From an uncultured Eubacteriales bacterium (lineage in GTDB: Bacteria > Bacillota > Clostridia > Oscillospirales > Acutalibacteraceae), in NCBI GenBank assembly GCA_934695425.1, contig CAKUVH010000004.1:73700-137699 (forward strand): a stretch of 64,000 nucleotides of DNA. The letters are read 5' to 3'. Shown here piece by piece: positions 7,457-17,473 of the stretch. The notes under the pieces are model-generated. The model ran no database searches. It was not told the origin of the DNA and saw only the letters and a program-made list of their open reading frames with translations. Position 1 is the first letter of the stretch. Each line of letters opens with the position of its first letter. Position numbers and translations under genes: made by a program.

Positions 7457-9793
7457 ATGAAAAAGAAAAACAAAGTAGAGATGTATAAAAAAGCCGCCAA
7501 AAAAGCGGCCTCAAAAAAAGAAAAAAAGCCCATAGAAATAGTTATACTTTTTGCATTGTCTGTTGCGCTGATGTCTTTCGTTTTGATTCCGGGCGAAAAT
7601 ATTTGGTTGAGCATACACAATTTTGTGTTTTCCATTTTTGGAATTTGTTCAGTTGCAATTCCGATACTTATCGGAATTGTTGCCGTTTGGCAAGCAAAAA
7701 ATAACATGGATAAAATCAGAAAAACAAAATTAATAGTCTCTTCCATCGGCGTTGTTTTTTTGGATTCACTTATATTTATTTTTTCTTTTAAATATAACAA
7801 TACAGTTGTAGACAATTGGTTTAAATACATATTTGACGAATTTTCAAACGGAAAATTTAATAAAACTTCGGGTCTGCTCGGTGCAATTTTTGGAGCTCCT
7901 TTAGTGTGGGGCTGCGGAGTGACAGGTGCATTAATAATAGCTTTTTTGATTTTGTTTATTTGTATTATGTTTGTCACGGGAGCCACTTTAATGGAATTCT
8001 TGGGTTTTTTTTCAAAACCTGCAAAAGCGATAAAAAATAAAATAGAAGTAAAAGCAAATGAATTTAAAATGAAAAAAGAATCCAAGCGAAAAGAAAACGA
8101 AAATTCAAAACCGATCCTGAATTATAACTCCGAACCCGAAGAAAAAACAGATGATAAGCCACTCTCAAATGAAAATTCTATAGCAAAAGTAACCGAAAAA
8201 TTTATTTCTAAAATTAAAGCTCCTTCAATGAATAAAGAAAAAGAAGAAACAAAAGAAAAATCATCCGACCAGGATTTTCAGCCTCATATTGAAAATTCTT
8301 CTTCAGGAGATTATCAATTTCCGTCCGTTGAACTTTTGAATAAGTCCGTTATTCCTAAAGAAAACGAGATAACAAACGAATTGAACAATAACGGAATGAT
8401 CCTTGTAGATACTTTGAAAAGTTTTAATGTACAAACAAAAATAGTCGATATAAGCCGCGGCCCGGCTGTAACGCGCTATGAACTTCAGCCCGCCGCTGGA
8501 GTTAAAATAAGCAAAATTACAACGCTTGCAGATGATATCGCCTTGAATTTAGCGGCTTCGGGAGTACGTATCGAAGCTCCTATCCCAGGCAAAGCAGCGG
8601 TAGGAATAGAAGTCCCGAATAAAGTTGTCAGCGTGGTAAATATGCGCGAACTCATCGCATCCGAAAAATTTAGATCATCAAAAAGCAAACTTACGGTAGT
8701 TTTGGGAAGAGATATATCCGGAAATATAGCCATCACTGATTTAGTTAAAATGCCGCATTTATTGATTGCCGGTTCTACAGGTTCGGGTAAATCGGTATGT
8801 ATAAACTCTTTTATAATCAGTATTTTATATAATGCACGTCCGGACGAAGTAAAGCTTCTGATGATTGACCCTAAAGTTGTTGAACTTGGGATTTATAACG
8901 GCATTCCTCATTTGCTCGTCCCTGTCGTAACCGATGCCAGAAAAGCAGCCGGAGCTCTTAACTGGGCGGTAAACGAAATGCTTAAAAGATACAAAAAATT
9001 TGCAGAAAATAATGTAAGAGATTTGGAATCATATAATGATTTAATTGAAAGAAATCCATACATTACCGACAAAGAGGGCGAAGTCCTTGAAAAAATGCCC
9101 CAAGTGGTAATCATAATAGATGAGCTCTCAGACTTAATGATGGCCGCACCGAATGAAGTTGAAGATTATATTTGCAGATTAGCTCAGATGGCTCGTGCCG
9201 CGGGAATGCACTTGGTAATCGCAACTCAAAGGCCGTCCGTTGATGTTATCACAGGTATAATTAAAGCAAATATTCCCAGCAGAATCGCGCTTGCAGTTTC
9301 TTCTCAAATTGATTCCAGAACCATTCTGGATATGAGCGGTGCTGAAAAATTGCTTGGTAGGGGAGACATGCTTTTCTCTCCTGTTGGATCGCCCAAGCCC
9401 ATACGAATTCAAGGTTGTTATGTTACAGATAAAGAAATAGAAAATGTTATAAAATTTTTGAAATCTTCTCAAGAAATTTCGTATGATTCAAAAATAGCCG
9501 AAGAAATAGAAAAAAATGCAGTGACTGATAATTCAAAATCCTCCGACTCGAAAGTTTCGGAAGGAGATATGGATCCGGTCATGAGTGAGGCTATAAAATG
9601 CATCATAGAAGCAGGACAAGCTTCTACTTCACTTTTACAAAGAAGACTGCGCATAGGTTATGCGCGCGCCGGACGGCTTATAGATGAAATGGAACAAATG
9701 GGTATAGTCGGTCCGTACGAGGGCTCTAAACCTCGACAAGTTCTCATAAATTACCAACAATTTTTAGAAATGAACATAACGAAAAAAGATTAG
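7457..9793 (+). CDS. ftsK: FtsK/SpoIIIE family DNA translocase
   Basis: This 778-residue protein has about four N-terminal membrane helices (residues 25-190), a charged Lys/Glu-rich linker (190-300), an alpha-beta RecA-like motor with Walker [10 protein letters not shown] near residue 438 and Walker [12 protein letters not shown], and a C-terminal winged-helix gamma domain ([17 protein letters not shown] onward) that reads KOPS/SRS sequences. It pumps chromosomal DNA through the division or sporulation septum. Length is close to B. subtilis SpoIIIE (787). Sequence alone does not separate vegetative FtsK from sporulation SpoIIIE. ATG at 7457 follows AGAGGT. Confidence 0.94.
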   Translation: MKKKNKVEMYKKAAKKAASKKEKKPIEIVILFALSVALMSFVLIPGENIWLSIHNFVFSIFGICSVAIPILIGIVAVWQAKNNMDKIRKTKLIVSSIGVVFLDSLIFIFSFKYNNTVVDNWFKYIFDEFSNGKFNKTSGLLGAIFGAPLVWGCGVTGALIIAFLILFICIMFVTGATLMEFLGFFSKPAKAIKNKIEVKANEFKMKKESKRKENENSKPILNYNSEPEEKTDDKPLSNENSIAKVTEKFISKIKAPSMNKEKEETKEKSSDQDFQPHIENSSSGDYQFPSVELLNKSVIPKENEITNELNNNGMILVDTLKSFNVQTKIVDISRGPAVTRYELQPAAGVKISKITTLADDIALNLAASGVRIEAPIPGKAAVGIEVPNKVVSVVNMRELIASEKFRSSKSKLTVVLGRDISGNIAITDLVKMPHLLIAGSTGSGKSVCINSFIISILYNARPDEVKLLMIDPKVVELGIYNGIPHLLVPVVTDARKAAGALNWAVNEMLKRYKKFAENNVRDLESYNDLIERNPYITDKEGEVLEKMPQVVIIIDELSDLMMAAPNEVEDYICRLAQMARAAGMHLVIATQRPSVDVITGIIKANIPSRIALAVSSQIDSRTILDMSGAEKLLGRGDMLFSPVGSPKPIRIQGCYVTDKEIENVIKFLKSSQEISYDSKIAEEIEKNAVTDNSKSSDSKVSEGDMDPVMSEAIKCIIEAGQASTSLLQRRLRIGYARAGRLIDEMEQMGIVGPYEGSKPRQVLINYQQFLEMNITKKD

Positions 9794-9810
9794 CATAAAG
9801 GAGTTTAAAA

Positions 9811-10743
9811 TTGAAGCCTCACAGAAAGTTATACCACATAAAAAAATTTTTATATTCCCTGACAGTATTTTTAGTCCTCCTAATTTCCGGAATTATAAGT
9901 TACGGAAACATAGATAATTTTTCTTGGGATAGTGTTTTCCAAAAAGTTTCCCTTTCAAACGTAGATAGATCCGAAAATTCCAATGATTTGGAAGTACATT
10001 TCTTTGACGTGGGGAAAGCTGATTCTGCATACATAAAATATAAAAACCATAACATTTTAATTGATGCCGCCGACAAAGAGCCAACCGATACCGTTTGTGA
10101 ATATTTGGCAAGGGAAGGCGTGTCGAAACTGGATTTAGTAATAGTTTCACATCCTCACAGAGATCATATAGGTCAGATGTCCAATGTCATAAACAAATTT
10201 GAAATAGAAAAATTTATAGAATCCGAAATATCAGATGATATTATCCCCACATCCGTAACTTACGAAAGAATGCTTCAAGCCCTTGTAGATAAAAATGTTA
10301 AAGTAAAAATCGCTCATCCGAATGACGTCTTTGAAATCGAAGATTTAAAATTCGAAATTTTAGGTCCGATATCCGAGAACAAAAATCTTAATAATAATTC
10401 TTTGGTCGCGAAAATGACTTACAAAGATGTTAGTTTTTTATTCACCGGAGATGCCGAAGCGTTTGAAGAATCAGAAATAATCAAAACCAATAAAGATATC
10501 AAATCCGATGTTTTAAAAGTAGCTCACCACGGGAGCAAAACATCAAGCACCATCAGCTTTTTGAAAAAAGTATCACCCAAATATGCTGTTATTTCAGTAA
10601 ATTCCGAGGAAGTAACTCGCTCCAGGCAAATTATTTTAGACAGGTTAAAAGCAGTCGGTGCCGAAATCTACAGAACTGATTTGCACGGAAATATTTTATT
10701 TTCGACAGATGGTCATGAAATAGACGTAAAAACACAAAAATAA
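9811..10743 (+). CDS. ComEC/Rec2-like metallo-beta-lactamase fold hydrolase, membrane anchored
   Basis: A single N-terminal hydrophobic segment (residues 13-31) is followed by a metallo-beta-lactamase domain like the C-terminal domain of ComEC. The metal motif SHPHRDHIG is at about residues 112-120, then FTGDAE and AHHGSKTSS supply the remaining ligands. It has none of the ComEC channel helices, so it is a stand-alone relative whose substrate is unknown; a nuclease or phosphodiesterase role is possible. The start is TTG at 9811 behind AAAGGAG. The DUF3006 gene follows at 5 bases, a pairing common in Firmicutes. Confidence 0.85.
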   Translation: MKPHRKLYHIKKFLYSLTVFLVLLISGIISYGNIDNFSWDSVFQKVSLSNVDRSENSNDLEVHFFDVGKADSAYIKYKNHNILIDAADKEPTDTVCEYLAREGVSKLDLVIVSHPHRDHIGQMSNVINKFEIEKFIESEISDDIIPTSVTYERMLQALVDKNVKVKIAHPNDVFEIEDLKFEILGPISENKNLNNNSLVAKMTYKDVSFLFTGDAEAFEESEIIKTNKDIKSDVLKVAHHGSKTSSTISFLKKVSPKYAVISVNSEEVTRSRQIILDRLKAVGAEIYRTDLHGNILFSTDGHEIDVKTQK

Positions 10744-10748
10744 AAGGA

Positions 10749-10979
10749 GTGATAAATATAATTCTATCAGTAGACAGGATAACTTCCGACAAATTAATTT
10801 GCGAAGACAGTGACGGAAATATGAAAATAATCCCTCTCACAAAAAATATAGAAGGTATAAAAGAAGGCAGTATGATTGAAGTTTTAGAAAACGGAGAAAT
10901 AATTTTGAGAGAGGATGAATACAAAAAGCGCATTGAAAAAATTTTAAAACTAAGAAGTAAAATTAATTATGAAAAATGA
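10749..10979 (+). CDS. DUF3006 family protein
   Basis: This 76-residue protein (SVDRITSDKLICEDSDGN..., small beta-barrel-like) matches DUF3006, which habitually follows ComEC-like hydrolases. The start is ambiguous. A GTG at 10749 overlaps the ribosome binding site AAGGAG (10744-10749), whereas the normal spacing would put initiation at an ATA or ATT codon at 10758-10761, which fits the usual family N-terminus. I give the GTG because it is the only standard start in this frame. Function unknown; it is likely translated together with the hydrolase. Confidence 0.8.
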   Translation: MINIILSVDRITSDKLICEDSDGNMKIIPLTKNIEGIKEGSMIEVLENGEIILREDEYKKRIEKILKLRSKINYEK

Positions 10980-11106
10980 CTACAATAGTAAAATTTTAAA
11001 ATAATTTATCTTAATTACAAAAATATAATTTATTTTTTATCGATTTTGTGATAATATTGTTAGCGAATATGTAAAAAATAATTTGATATTATGGAGGAAA
11101 AACAAA

Positions 11107-12996
11107 ATGGATAGGTTAAAAAGTCTGAAGAAATTTCTTTTGGGTTCAGCTTTAAAAGATGATCAATTAAAAGACGAAAAATTATCTAGACTTTGGGGAT
11201 TACCTATAATGGCCAGCGACGCGGTATCGTCCGTGGCTTACGCTGTAGAGGAGATTCTTATGGCTTTGATTCCCGGAGTAGGAATTATGGCTGCAAGTTA
11301 CGTAGGATATGTCAGCGTTCCTATAATACTTCTTCTTTTGATACTCATTTTCTCTTACTCTCAGATAATCAGCCACTACCCGAACGGCGGCGGAGCGTAT
11401 GTGGTTTCAAAAGAAAATTTCGGCAAAAAAGCTTCACTTCTTGCCGCAACATGTTTGGTTATAGATTATATCATGACGGTAGCCGTAAGTATTTCTTCTT
11501 CCACGGCTGCAATATTGGCCGTTTACCCCGCGCTGGAGCCGTATAGAATTATAATTTCTTTAATTTGTGTTGGAGTTATAACTTTAGTGAATCTTCGTGG
11601 TATAGGCGAATCTTCCAAAATTTTCGGCATACCTACATATATGTTTATTTTTTCTATGATAGCTCTCATAACTACCGGATTTATAAGATTTTTTACAGGG
11701 TCTTTATCTCCGATAAATTATACTCCCGAGCAACTTAGCGGAATAATGACCGATAATTTGACCGGTCTTACCTTGGTTCTTTTCCTTTGCGCATTTTCAT
11801 CGGGATGTTCAGCTCTTACCGGTGTTGAAGCTGTAAGCAATGCTATTCCAAGTTTCAAAGAGCCTTCTCAAAAAACAGCTAAACACGTTTTGTTTATGCT
11901 CGGCGGAATAATCGTATTTATATTCGGCGGGACAAGCTTTTTGGCAACATTTTTACATGTAGTTCCTGTCGCAGACAAGACCGTACTTTCTCAGATGGGA
12001 ACAGCAATTTTCGGCAATGGAATAATGTTTTATGTTTTGCAATTTACAACTTCTTTGATACTTCTTTTGGCCGCAAATACATCATACAGCGGTCTGCCTA
12101 TACTTTTATCGATTTTAGCAAAAGACCGCTACATGCCTCGTCAATTTTCTCAAAGAGGAACCAAACTTAGCTTTTCAAACGGAATAATGTTCATTTTTAT
12201 TGCAAGCGCCTTATTACTTGTAGCATTTAACGCAGATACTCATAGATTGATTCCGTTCTATTCGGTTGGAGTATTTGTTTCGTTTACAATTTCTCAGTTC
12301 GGCATGTTTGTAAAATGGATGCGTTCCAAAGAGCCCGGCTGGCAATATAAATCTCTCATAAACGGCTTTGGCGCTCTTGTTACTTTCATCGGCTCGATAG
12401 TAGTTTTTACAACTAAATTCACCCACGGAGCATGGGCTTTGTTGATAGTCACTCCGCTACTCATGTGGTTTATGTCGGCGACTCACAAACATTATTTCGA
12501 ATTCTTAAAAGGAATAAGCATTTTAGGATATAATTACAAGTACAAAAAAAGTGACAGCAACGAAACTTTCCCCTGCATTGTTCTTATCAACAAGATGAAT
12601 AGAGCTGCCCTCAAAACTTTTGATTATGCGAATGAAATAACTTCAAATGTTACTCCGCTTCATATTTCTGTTTCGAAAATTGAAACCGAAAGATTGCAAA
12701 AACAATGGAAAGACCTGGGGATTGATATTCCTCTTACTATAATTTACACGCCTTACAGAGATATAATTTCTCAAATTGATAATTATGTAAGTGAACGAGA
12801 AAGAGACTTAAAAGACGGCGAAACTTTGACTGTAGTTTTAACAAGAATTAGCGGTAACGCTTGGAAAGATACTATTTATCATAACCAGACAACATTCTTT
12901 ATTGAAAAAATTCTAAGAAGACACGAAAGTGTGGCTACTACTCTGGTTCCGTATTTTTACAACAAACCTAAAAAAGAAACACACGTAGCAAAATAG
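11107..12996 (+). CDS. kimA: APC-family potassium importer, KimA (YdaO)-like
   Basis: The 629-residue protein has about 12 membrane helices and a cytoplasmic C-terminal domain from about residue 470. Its first 200 residues follow the B. subtilis KimA pattern closely: LKxFLxGxxLK, SSVAYxxEEIL, YPNGGGAYVVSKENFG and LVDYI(M/L)TVAVSIS. KimA is a high-affinity K+/H+ symporter inhibited by c-di-AMP. A longer frame opens at 11083, but GGAGG at 11092-11096 selects the ATG at 11107. The 127 bases upstream are too short for a c-di-AMP (ydaO) riboswitch and I see none. An amino-acid permease remains possible but fits less well. Confidence 0.8.
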   Translation: MDRLKSLKKFLLGSALKDDQLKDEKLSRLWGLPIMASDAVSSVAYAVEEILMALIPGVGIMAASYVGYVSVPIILLLLILIFSYSQIISHYPNGGGAYVVSKENFGKKASLLAATCLVIDYIMTVAVSISSSTAAILAVYPALEPYRIIISLICVGVITLVNLRGIGESSKIFGIPTYMFIFSMIALITTGFIRFFTGSLSPINYTPEQLSGIMTDNLTGLTLVLFLCAFSSGCSALTGVEAVSNAIPSFKEPSQKTAKHVLFMLGGIIVFIFGGTSFLATFLHVVPVADKTVLSQMGTAIFGNGIMFYVLQFTTSLILLLAANTSYSGLPILLSILAKDRYMPRQFSQRGTKLSFSNGIMFIFIASALLLVAFNADTHRLIPFYSVGVFVSFTISQFGMFVKWMRSKEPGWQYKSLINGFGALVTFIGSIVVFTTKFTHGAWALLIVTPLLMWFMSATHKHYFEFLKGISILGYNYKYKKSDSNETFPCIVLINKMNRAALKTFDYANEITSNVTPLHISVSKIETERLQKQWKDLGIDIPLTIIYTPYRDIISQIDNYVSERERDLKDGETLTVVLTRISGNAWKDTIYHNQTTFFIEKILRRHESVATTLVPYFYNKPKKETHVAK

Positions 12997-13012
12997 GAGG
13001 ATATAAAGTTAA

Positions 13013-14476
13013 GTGAAAAAGTTTTATAAATATTTAGCTTTTGTCGGCTTGATATTTTTCGGATTTTTTTTGAATGTAAATGCAAGCAATTGTTTAGATG
13101 ATATAAAAAATCGTGGATACATCAAAGTTTCCACGAACGCTGAGTTTGAGCCTTTTGAGTACAAAGACGGCAACGAAATGGTGGGCATAGATATAGATAT
13201 AGCTCGCAAAATAGCTGAAAGACTAGGTGTAAATCTGGATATTAACGACGTTTCTTTTGATGCGGTTATTTTGGAGCTTTTAAATAAAAATTGTGATTTT
13301 GCGATTTCTGCCATGAGCTCAAGCGAAGAAAAATCCAAAAACGTAGATTTTTCAGATTCCTATTATGTTTCTAAACAAATGGTTATTGTGCCTAAAGATA
13401 GCAATATTGTGAGCCCCGAAGACCTTCATGGCAAAAAAATCGGCGTGGCTCTTGGATTTACGGGAGATATTTATTGTACCGAAAATTTTTCAGATTCCGA
13501 TATACAAAGATACGGCAAAGCTTCGGACGCTGCGCTGGATCTTGTTAATCACCGACTTGACGCAGTGGTTGTTGATGATGTTCCTGCCAAAAAATTAGTT
13601 AAATCTCTTGGAAATCAAGCAAAACTTTTAAACGAACATCTTTTTCAAGAAGACTATAGAATTGCTGTACCCAAGGGCGAAAAAGAGCTCCTGAATTACA
13701 TAAACTTTGTGCTTGACGACATGAAAAATGCCGGAGAAATAGATGTCATAGTAAGCAAATATACCGAAGTTAAAGACACTCGAAGCGTTGATATAATCGG
13801 GCAAATTTACAGAAATTTAGTTTACAAAGATCGCTATAAAATGATATTAAGCGGCCTCTTTGTAACGCTGGAAATTACCGCAGTAGCTTTGATAATAGGA
13901 ATTATTTTGGGAGTTTTGATTTCAGTCGTACGCGTAAGCCAAAATAAGAGCTTTTTGTTTAAAATTCTTAAATTTTTAGCAAATGTATATTTGACCGTGA
14001 TAAGAGGAACCCCGGTCGTTGTTCAGCTGTTTACAATATATTATCTGGTCTTATGTTCCACGGGCTTAAATAAGATATTTATCGCAATGATAGCCTTCGG
14101 AATCAATTCCGGAGCATATGTTGCCGAAACAATGAGAGCAGGTCTGCAATCGGTTGACGGCGGGCAATATGAGGCCGGTCGTTCTTTAGGACTTAGCTCG
14201 TCCATGACTATGAAAAAAATAGTTTTGCCTCAAGCCTTTAAAAATTGTTTGCCGACGCTCGTAAGTGAGTTTATTCAGCTCATAAAAGAAACCGCTGTTG
14301 CAGGATTTATCGGCATAACAGATTTATCGAGAGCAGGGGACATAATAAGAAGCCAAACCTACGAAGCTTTTGTCCCGCTCATTACCGTTGCGGCAATTTA
14401 TTTGATAATAGTGGTAATAACCACGTGCATAATGTCTGTGATAGAAAGGAGACTCCGCGCAAGTGATAAGCGTTAA
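13013..14476 (+). CDS. Polar amino-acid ABC transporter, fused binding protein and permease
   Basis: This 487-residue protein fuses two parts of a polar amino-acid importer. After a signal segment (residues 5-24) comes a solute-binding domain (about 28-255, with STNAEFEPFEYKDG and GIDIDIARKIAERLG). A HisM/GlnP-type permease domain (from about 275) follows, carrying the EAA-like loop EAGRSLGLSSSMTMKKIVLPQAF. Substrate is probably glutamine, arginine or a similar amino acid. The start is GTG at 13013 with AGGAGG 12 bases upstream. Its end overlaps the ATPase gene by 14 bases, so the two are one transcription unit. Confidence 0.9.
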   Translation: MKKFYKYLAFVGLIFFGFFLNVNASNCLDDIKNRGYIKVSTNAEFEPFEYKDGNEMVGIDIDIARKIAERLGVNLDINDVSFDAVILELLNKNCDFAISAMSSSEEKSKNVDFSDSYYVSKQMVIVPKDSNIVSPEDLHGKKIGVALGFTGDIYCTENFSDSDIQRYGKASDAALDLVNHRLDAVVVDDVPAKKLVKSLGNQAKLLNEHLFQEDYRIAVPKGEKELLNYINFVLDDMKNAGEIDVIVSKYTEVKDTRSVDIIGQIYRNLVYKDRYKMILSGLFVTLEITAVALIIGIILGVLISVVRVSQNKSFLFKILKFLANVYLTVIRGTPVVVQLFTIYYLVLCSTGLNKIFIAMIAFGINSGAYVAETMRAGLQSVDGGQYEAGRSLGLSSSMTMKKIVLPQAFKNCLPTLVSEFIQLIKETAVAGFIGITDLSRAGDIIRSQTYEAFVPLITVAAIYLIIVVITTCIMSVIERRLRASDKR

Positions 14477-15197
14477 AAATTTATACAAAGAGTTTAAGAG
14501 TGAAAACGAAACATTAAGAATTTTAAGTGGAATAAACGTGGAGTTTAAAAAAGGCGAAAAAGTTGCCATTATAGGCCCATCCGGTTCCGGTAAGAGTACT
14601 TTTCTAAGATGTTTAAACGGCTTGGAAACTCCTACCAGCGGAGAAATAAATTTTGAGGGAATAAATATTACAGACCCAAAATGCAATATGGATGAGATCA
14701 GAAAAAATATCGGTATGGTTTTTCAGCATTTTAATCTTTTTCCACACCTGACTATACTTCAAAATATTACTCTTGCTCCGATTTCGCTTAAATTATATAC
14801 CAAAAGAGACGCCGAACAATGTGCGTTGGCGCTCCTGGAAAAAGTAGGGCTCAGAGATAAAGCCGATTCATATCCTTCCAGACTTTCCGGCGGGCAAAAA
14901 CAAAGAGTTGCGATAATTCGAGCTTTGATAATGAATCCGAAGGTGATTTTGTTCGACGAACCCACTTCTGCACTCGATCCCGAAATGATAAAGGAAGTTA
15001 TATCTGTAATGGTAGATATTGCCAATCAAGGTATGACGATGATTGTTGTTACCCATGAGATGAGCTTTGTAAAAGAAGCCGCTACTCGTGTGCTTTTCAT
15101 GGATCACGGCAAAATCATAGCCGATGAAACTCCTGACCAATTATTCAACAATTGTCAAAATGTTCGTGTAAGTAAATTTCTAAAAAAGATTGTGTGA
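14463..15197 (+). CDS. glnQ: Polar amino-acid ABC transporter ATP-binding protein
   Basis: The 244-residue ATPase drives the fused permease encoded just upstream. It shows Walker A GPSGSGKST (about 39-47), the signature LSGGQKQRV, Walker B VILFDEPTSALDPE and the H-loop VVTHE, all intact and in GlnQ/HisP order. Length is normal (about 240). It starts with GTG at 14463 inside the end of the permease gene, which suggests translational coupling. Substrate cannot be read from the sequence. Confidence 0.92.
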   Translation: MISVKNLYKEFKSENETLRILSGINVEFKKGEKVAIIGPSGSGKSTFLRCLNGLETPTSGEINFEGINITDPKCNMDEIRKNIGMVFQHFNLFPHLTILQNITLAPISLKLYTKRDAEQCALALLEKVGLRDKADSYPSRLSGGQKQRVAIIRALIMNPKVILFDEPTSALDPEMIKEVISVMVDIANQGMTMIVVTHEMSFVKEAATRVLFMDHGKIIADETPDQLFNNCQNVRVSKFLKKIV

Positions 15198-15216
15198 TTT
15201 GAAATAGAGGATTGTA

Positions 15217-15657
15217 ATGAAAATAATAACAAACACTCCCGAGGAAACCAAAAATTTTGCTTATAAACTTGCTTCAAAATTAAAAGGCAATGAAATATTT
15301 GCTTTCTACGGAGATTTAGGAGTGGGCAAAACCACATTTATAAGAGGGCTTGCAAGTTTTTTTGGCTTAGAAAATTTGGTATCCAGCCCCACGTTTTCGC
15401 TGGTGAATGAATATCAAAACGAAAATGCAAAAATATATCATTTTGATATGTATCGCATAAATTCATTTGAAGATTTGGAATCCACAGGATTTTTTGATTA
15501 TCTTGATAATGGAATATTTTTGATAGAATGGTCAGAGAATATAAATGAATATCTTCCCGGAAATGTGATTAAAATTAAAATAGAAAAAACAAATTCCGAA
15601 GACGGAAGAATGATAACTATAGAGGGAGAAAATTATATTGAAAATTTTAGCAGTTGA
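15217..15657 (+). CDS. tsaE: tRNA threonylcarbamoyladenosine synthesis ATPase TsaE
   Basis: TsaE (YjeE/YdiB) is the ATPase partner of TsaB-TsaD in making N6-threonylcarbamoyladenosine at position 37 of ANN-decoding tRNAs. The 146-residue product shows Walker A GDLGVGKTT (about 32-40), followed by the SPTFSLVNEY and HFDMYRI motifs, the family signature. Its last 20 bases overlap the start of tsaB. tsaD itself is not in this window. Confidence 0.94.
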   Translation: MKIITNTPEETKNFAYKLASKLKGNEIFAFYGDLGVGKTTFIRGLASFFGLENLVSSPTFSLVNEYQNENAKIYHFDMYRINSFEDLESTGFFDYLDNGIFLIEWSENINEYLPGNVIKIKIEKTNSEDGRMITIEGENYIENFSS

Positions 15658-16351
15658 TTCGTCGTCGGCTACAGCTTCCGTAGCGCTGATTGACGGTAAA
15701 AAAATAGTCTCCGAATATTTTATAAATGCCGGGCTGACCCATAGTCAAACTTTGGCGCCCATGATAGAGTCGGTTCTTAAAAACTTAAAAATAAATCCGA
15801 ATGAAATAGATTTATATGTCTCTACATCCGGGCCGGGTTCTTTCACCGGATTAAGAATAGGAATGGCAACGATTGAGGCTATGGCGCTGGCAAATGACAA
15901 GCCTTGCACGGGGATTTCGTCGCTTGAAGCGCTTTCTTACAACATTAACAATCATAATAATGTAATCTGCGCCTGCATGGATGCTCGCAGAGAACAGGTC
16001 TACAATGCCTTATTTAAATTCGAAAACAATAAATTAGTAAGATTGACCGAAGATAGAGCAATTTTAATTAAAGATTTAGCCGAAGAGTTAAAAAATTTAA
16101 ATTTTAATATTGAAATTGTTGGAGATGCCGCAGAGATATGCTATAATAGTACGGAACTTGAGTCTTTAGGAAATAAATGTATTTTACTGCCGGCAAAAGA
16201 TAGGTATATAAAAGCTTCGAATGTTGCTTTGGCGGTTTTGGAAACTTTTAATTCAAACAATAGTTCGGCTAATAAATTTGATTTGAAAGTTAATTATATA
16301 AAAGTTCCTCAGGCTCAGAGAGTTATGGAAGAGAAATTGTCCAATGGTTAG
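15638..16351 (+). CDS. tsaB: tRNA threonylcarbamoyladenosine synthesis protein TsaB
   Basis: TsaB is the non-catalytic ASKHA-fold partner of TsaD. The 237-residue protein opens with ILAVDSSSATASVAL and contains the STSGPGSFTGLRIGMA motif (about 61-76) and the CMDARREQVYNA segment. It begins with TTG at 15638, overlapping tsaE, with GAGGGAG upstream as the binding site. No RimI-like domain follows; rpiB starts 14 bases later. Confidence 0.93.
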   Translation: MKILAVDSSSATASVALIDGKKIVSEYFINAGLTHSQTLAPMIESVLKNLKINPNEIDLYVSTSGPGSFTGLRIGMATIEAMALANDKPCTGISSLEALSYNINNHNNVICACMDARREQVYNALFKFENNKLVRLTEDRAILIKDLAEELKNLNFNIEIVGDAAEICYNSTELESLGNKCILLPAKDRYIKASNVALAVLETFNSNNSSANKFDLKVNYIKVPQAQRVMEEKLSNG

Positions 16352-16365
16352 GAGGGAAAATATTT

Positions 16366-16815
16366 ATGATATCTATAGGTTCTGACCACGCAGGGTATGA
16401 ATTAAAAACCAAAATCGAAACGTACCTTAAAAGTAAAAATATAGAATTCGAAGACGTAGGAACATTTAATGAAGAATCGTGTGATTATCCCATTTTTGCG
16501 GAAAAGGCTTCTCGACTTGTGTCGGAAGGTTACTGTGAAAAAGGGATTTTAGTTTGTGGCTCAGGGGTAGGAATGTCTATAGCTGCTAATAAAATTAAAA
16601 ATATAAGGGCAGTCCTTTGTTTTGATGCCGAAATTGCCGCTCTTTCAAGGAAGCATAACAATGCAAATATACTTTGTCTGGGGGGTAGGTTTATAAATAT
16701 AGATAACGCAATTGAAATTATAGACGCATTTCTTAACACGCCTTTTGAAGGTGGTCGCCACGAAAAAAGAATAGGGCTTATTAAAAATTTAGAAAATAAA
16801 TTTGGAGGAAAATAA
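16366..16815 (+). CDS. rpiB: Ribose-5-phosphate isomerase B
   Basis: RpiB interconverts ribose 5-phosphate and ribulose 5-phosphate in the pentose phosphate pathway. The 149-residue protein has the opening [11 protein letters not shown], the catalytic cysteine segment [17 protein letters not shown] (Cys near residue 65) and the C-terminal GGRHEKRI. Length is normal. A GGAGGG site precedes the ATG at 16366. It lies in front of upp, a common clostridial order that puts sugar-phosphate and pyrimidine salvage together. Confidence 0.94.
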   Translation: MISIGSDHAGYELKTKIETYLKSKNIEFEDVGTFNEESCDYPIFAEKASRLVSEGYCEKGILVCGSGVGMSIAANKIKNIRAVLCFDAEIAALSRKHNNANILCLGGRFINIDNAIEIIDAFLNTPFEGGRHEKRIGLIKNLENKFGGK

Positions 16816-16816
16816 C

Positions 16817-17449
16817 ATGTACGAAAATGTAATGATAATGGATCACCCGCTTATACAGCACAAAATTTCCCTTTTAAGAGATAAAAATACAAGTTCCAAA
16901 GAATTCAGAGAACTCATTAGCGAAGTGACTATGCTTATGTGTTACGAATCTTTGAGAGACTTACCGCTTAAAGAAATCGAAATAGAAACTCCTATCGCCA
17001 AAGCCAAAACAAAAGTTTTGGGCGAAAAGCACATCGCATTTGTTCCTATTTTAAGAGCAGGACTTGGAATGGTTGAAGGAGTAGTTAATATGGTCCCTAC
17101 AGCCAGGGTAGGTCATATCGGGCTTTACAGAGACCCCGAAACATTGCAAGCTGTGGAGTACTATTGTAAATTGCCAGTAGATATTGATAAAAGTGATGTA
17201 ATTATTTTAGATCCTATGTTAGCTACAGGCGGAACAGCTATTGACGCTATAAATTGTGTAAAAAAGAGAAATCCACACTCTGTTAAATTCATGTGCATAA
17301 TCGCTTCAAATCCGGGAATAGAAGCTCTTACAAAAGCTCATCCTGATGTTAAAATTTACTGTGCAGTCAAGGATGAAAAGCTCAACGATAAAAGCTATAT
17401 ACTCCCCGGTTTAGGAGATGCCGGAGACAGAATTTTTGGTACAAAATAA
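16817..17449 (+). CDS. upp: Uracil phosphoribosyltransferase
   Basis: Upp makes UMP from uracil and PRPP in pyrimidine salvage. The 210-residue protein contains the PRPP-binding segment [16 protein letters not shown] (about 129-144) and the [14 protein letters not shown]-terminus, both family signatures. A frame opens earlier at a TTG (16802), but this overlaps the end of rpiB and includes the ribosome binding site GGAGG; the ATG at 16817 has correct spacing and gives the standard N-terminus. Confidence 0.95.
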   Translation: MYENVMIMDHPLIQHKISLLRDKNTSSKEFRELISEVTMLMCYESLRDLPLKEIEIETPIAKAKTKVLGEKHIAFVPILRAGLGMVEGVVNMVPTARVGHIGLYRDPETLQAVEYYCKLPVDIDKSDVIILDPMLATGGTAIDAINCVKKRNPHSVKFMCIIASNPGIEALTKAHPDVKIYCAVKDEKLNDKSYILPGLGDAGDRIFGTK

Positions 17450-17473
17450 ATACAAACAGAAGGAATTGTAAAT

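Noticed and set aside
7306..8085. 259-residue frame on the minus strand opposite uppP and ftsK
   Set aside because: It spans the boundary of two clear genes, has no ribosome binding site, and its composition is the complement of Lys-rich coding sequence.
10980..11106. c-di-AMP (ydaO) riboswitch before the KimA-like gene
   Set aside because: Only 127 AT-rich bases are available, and no paired elements of such a riboswitch are visible.
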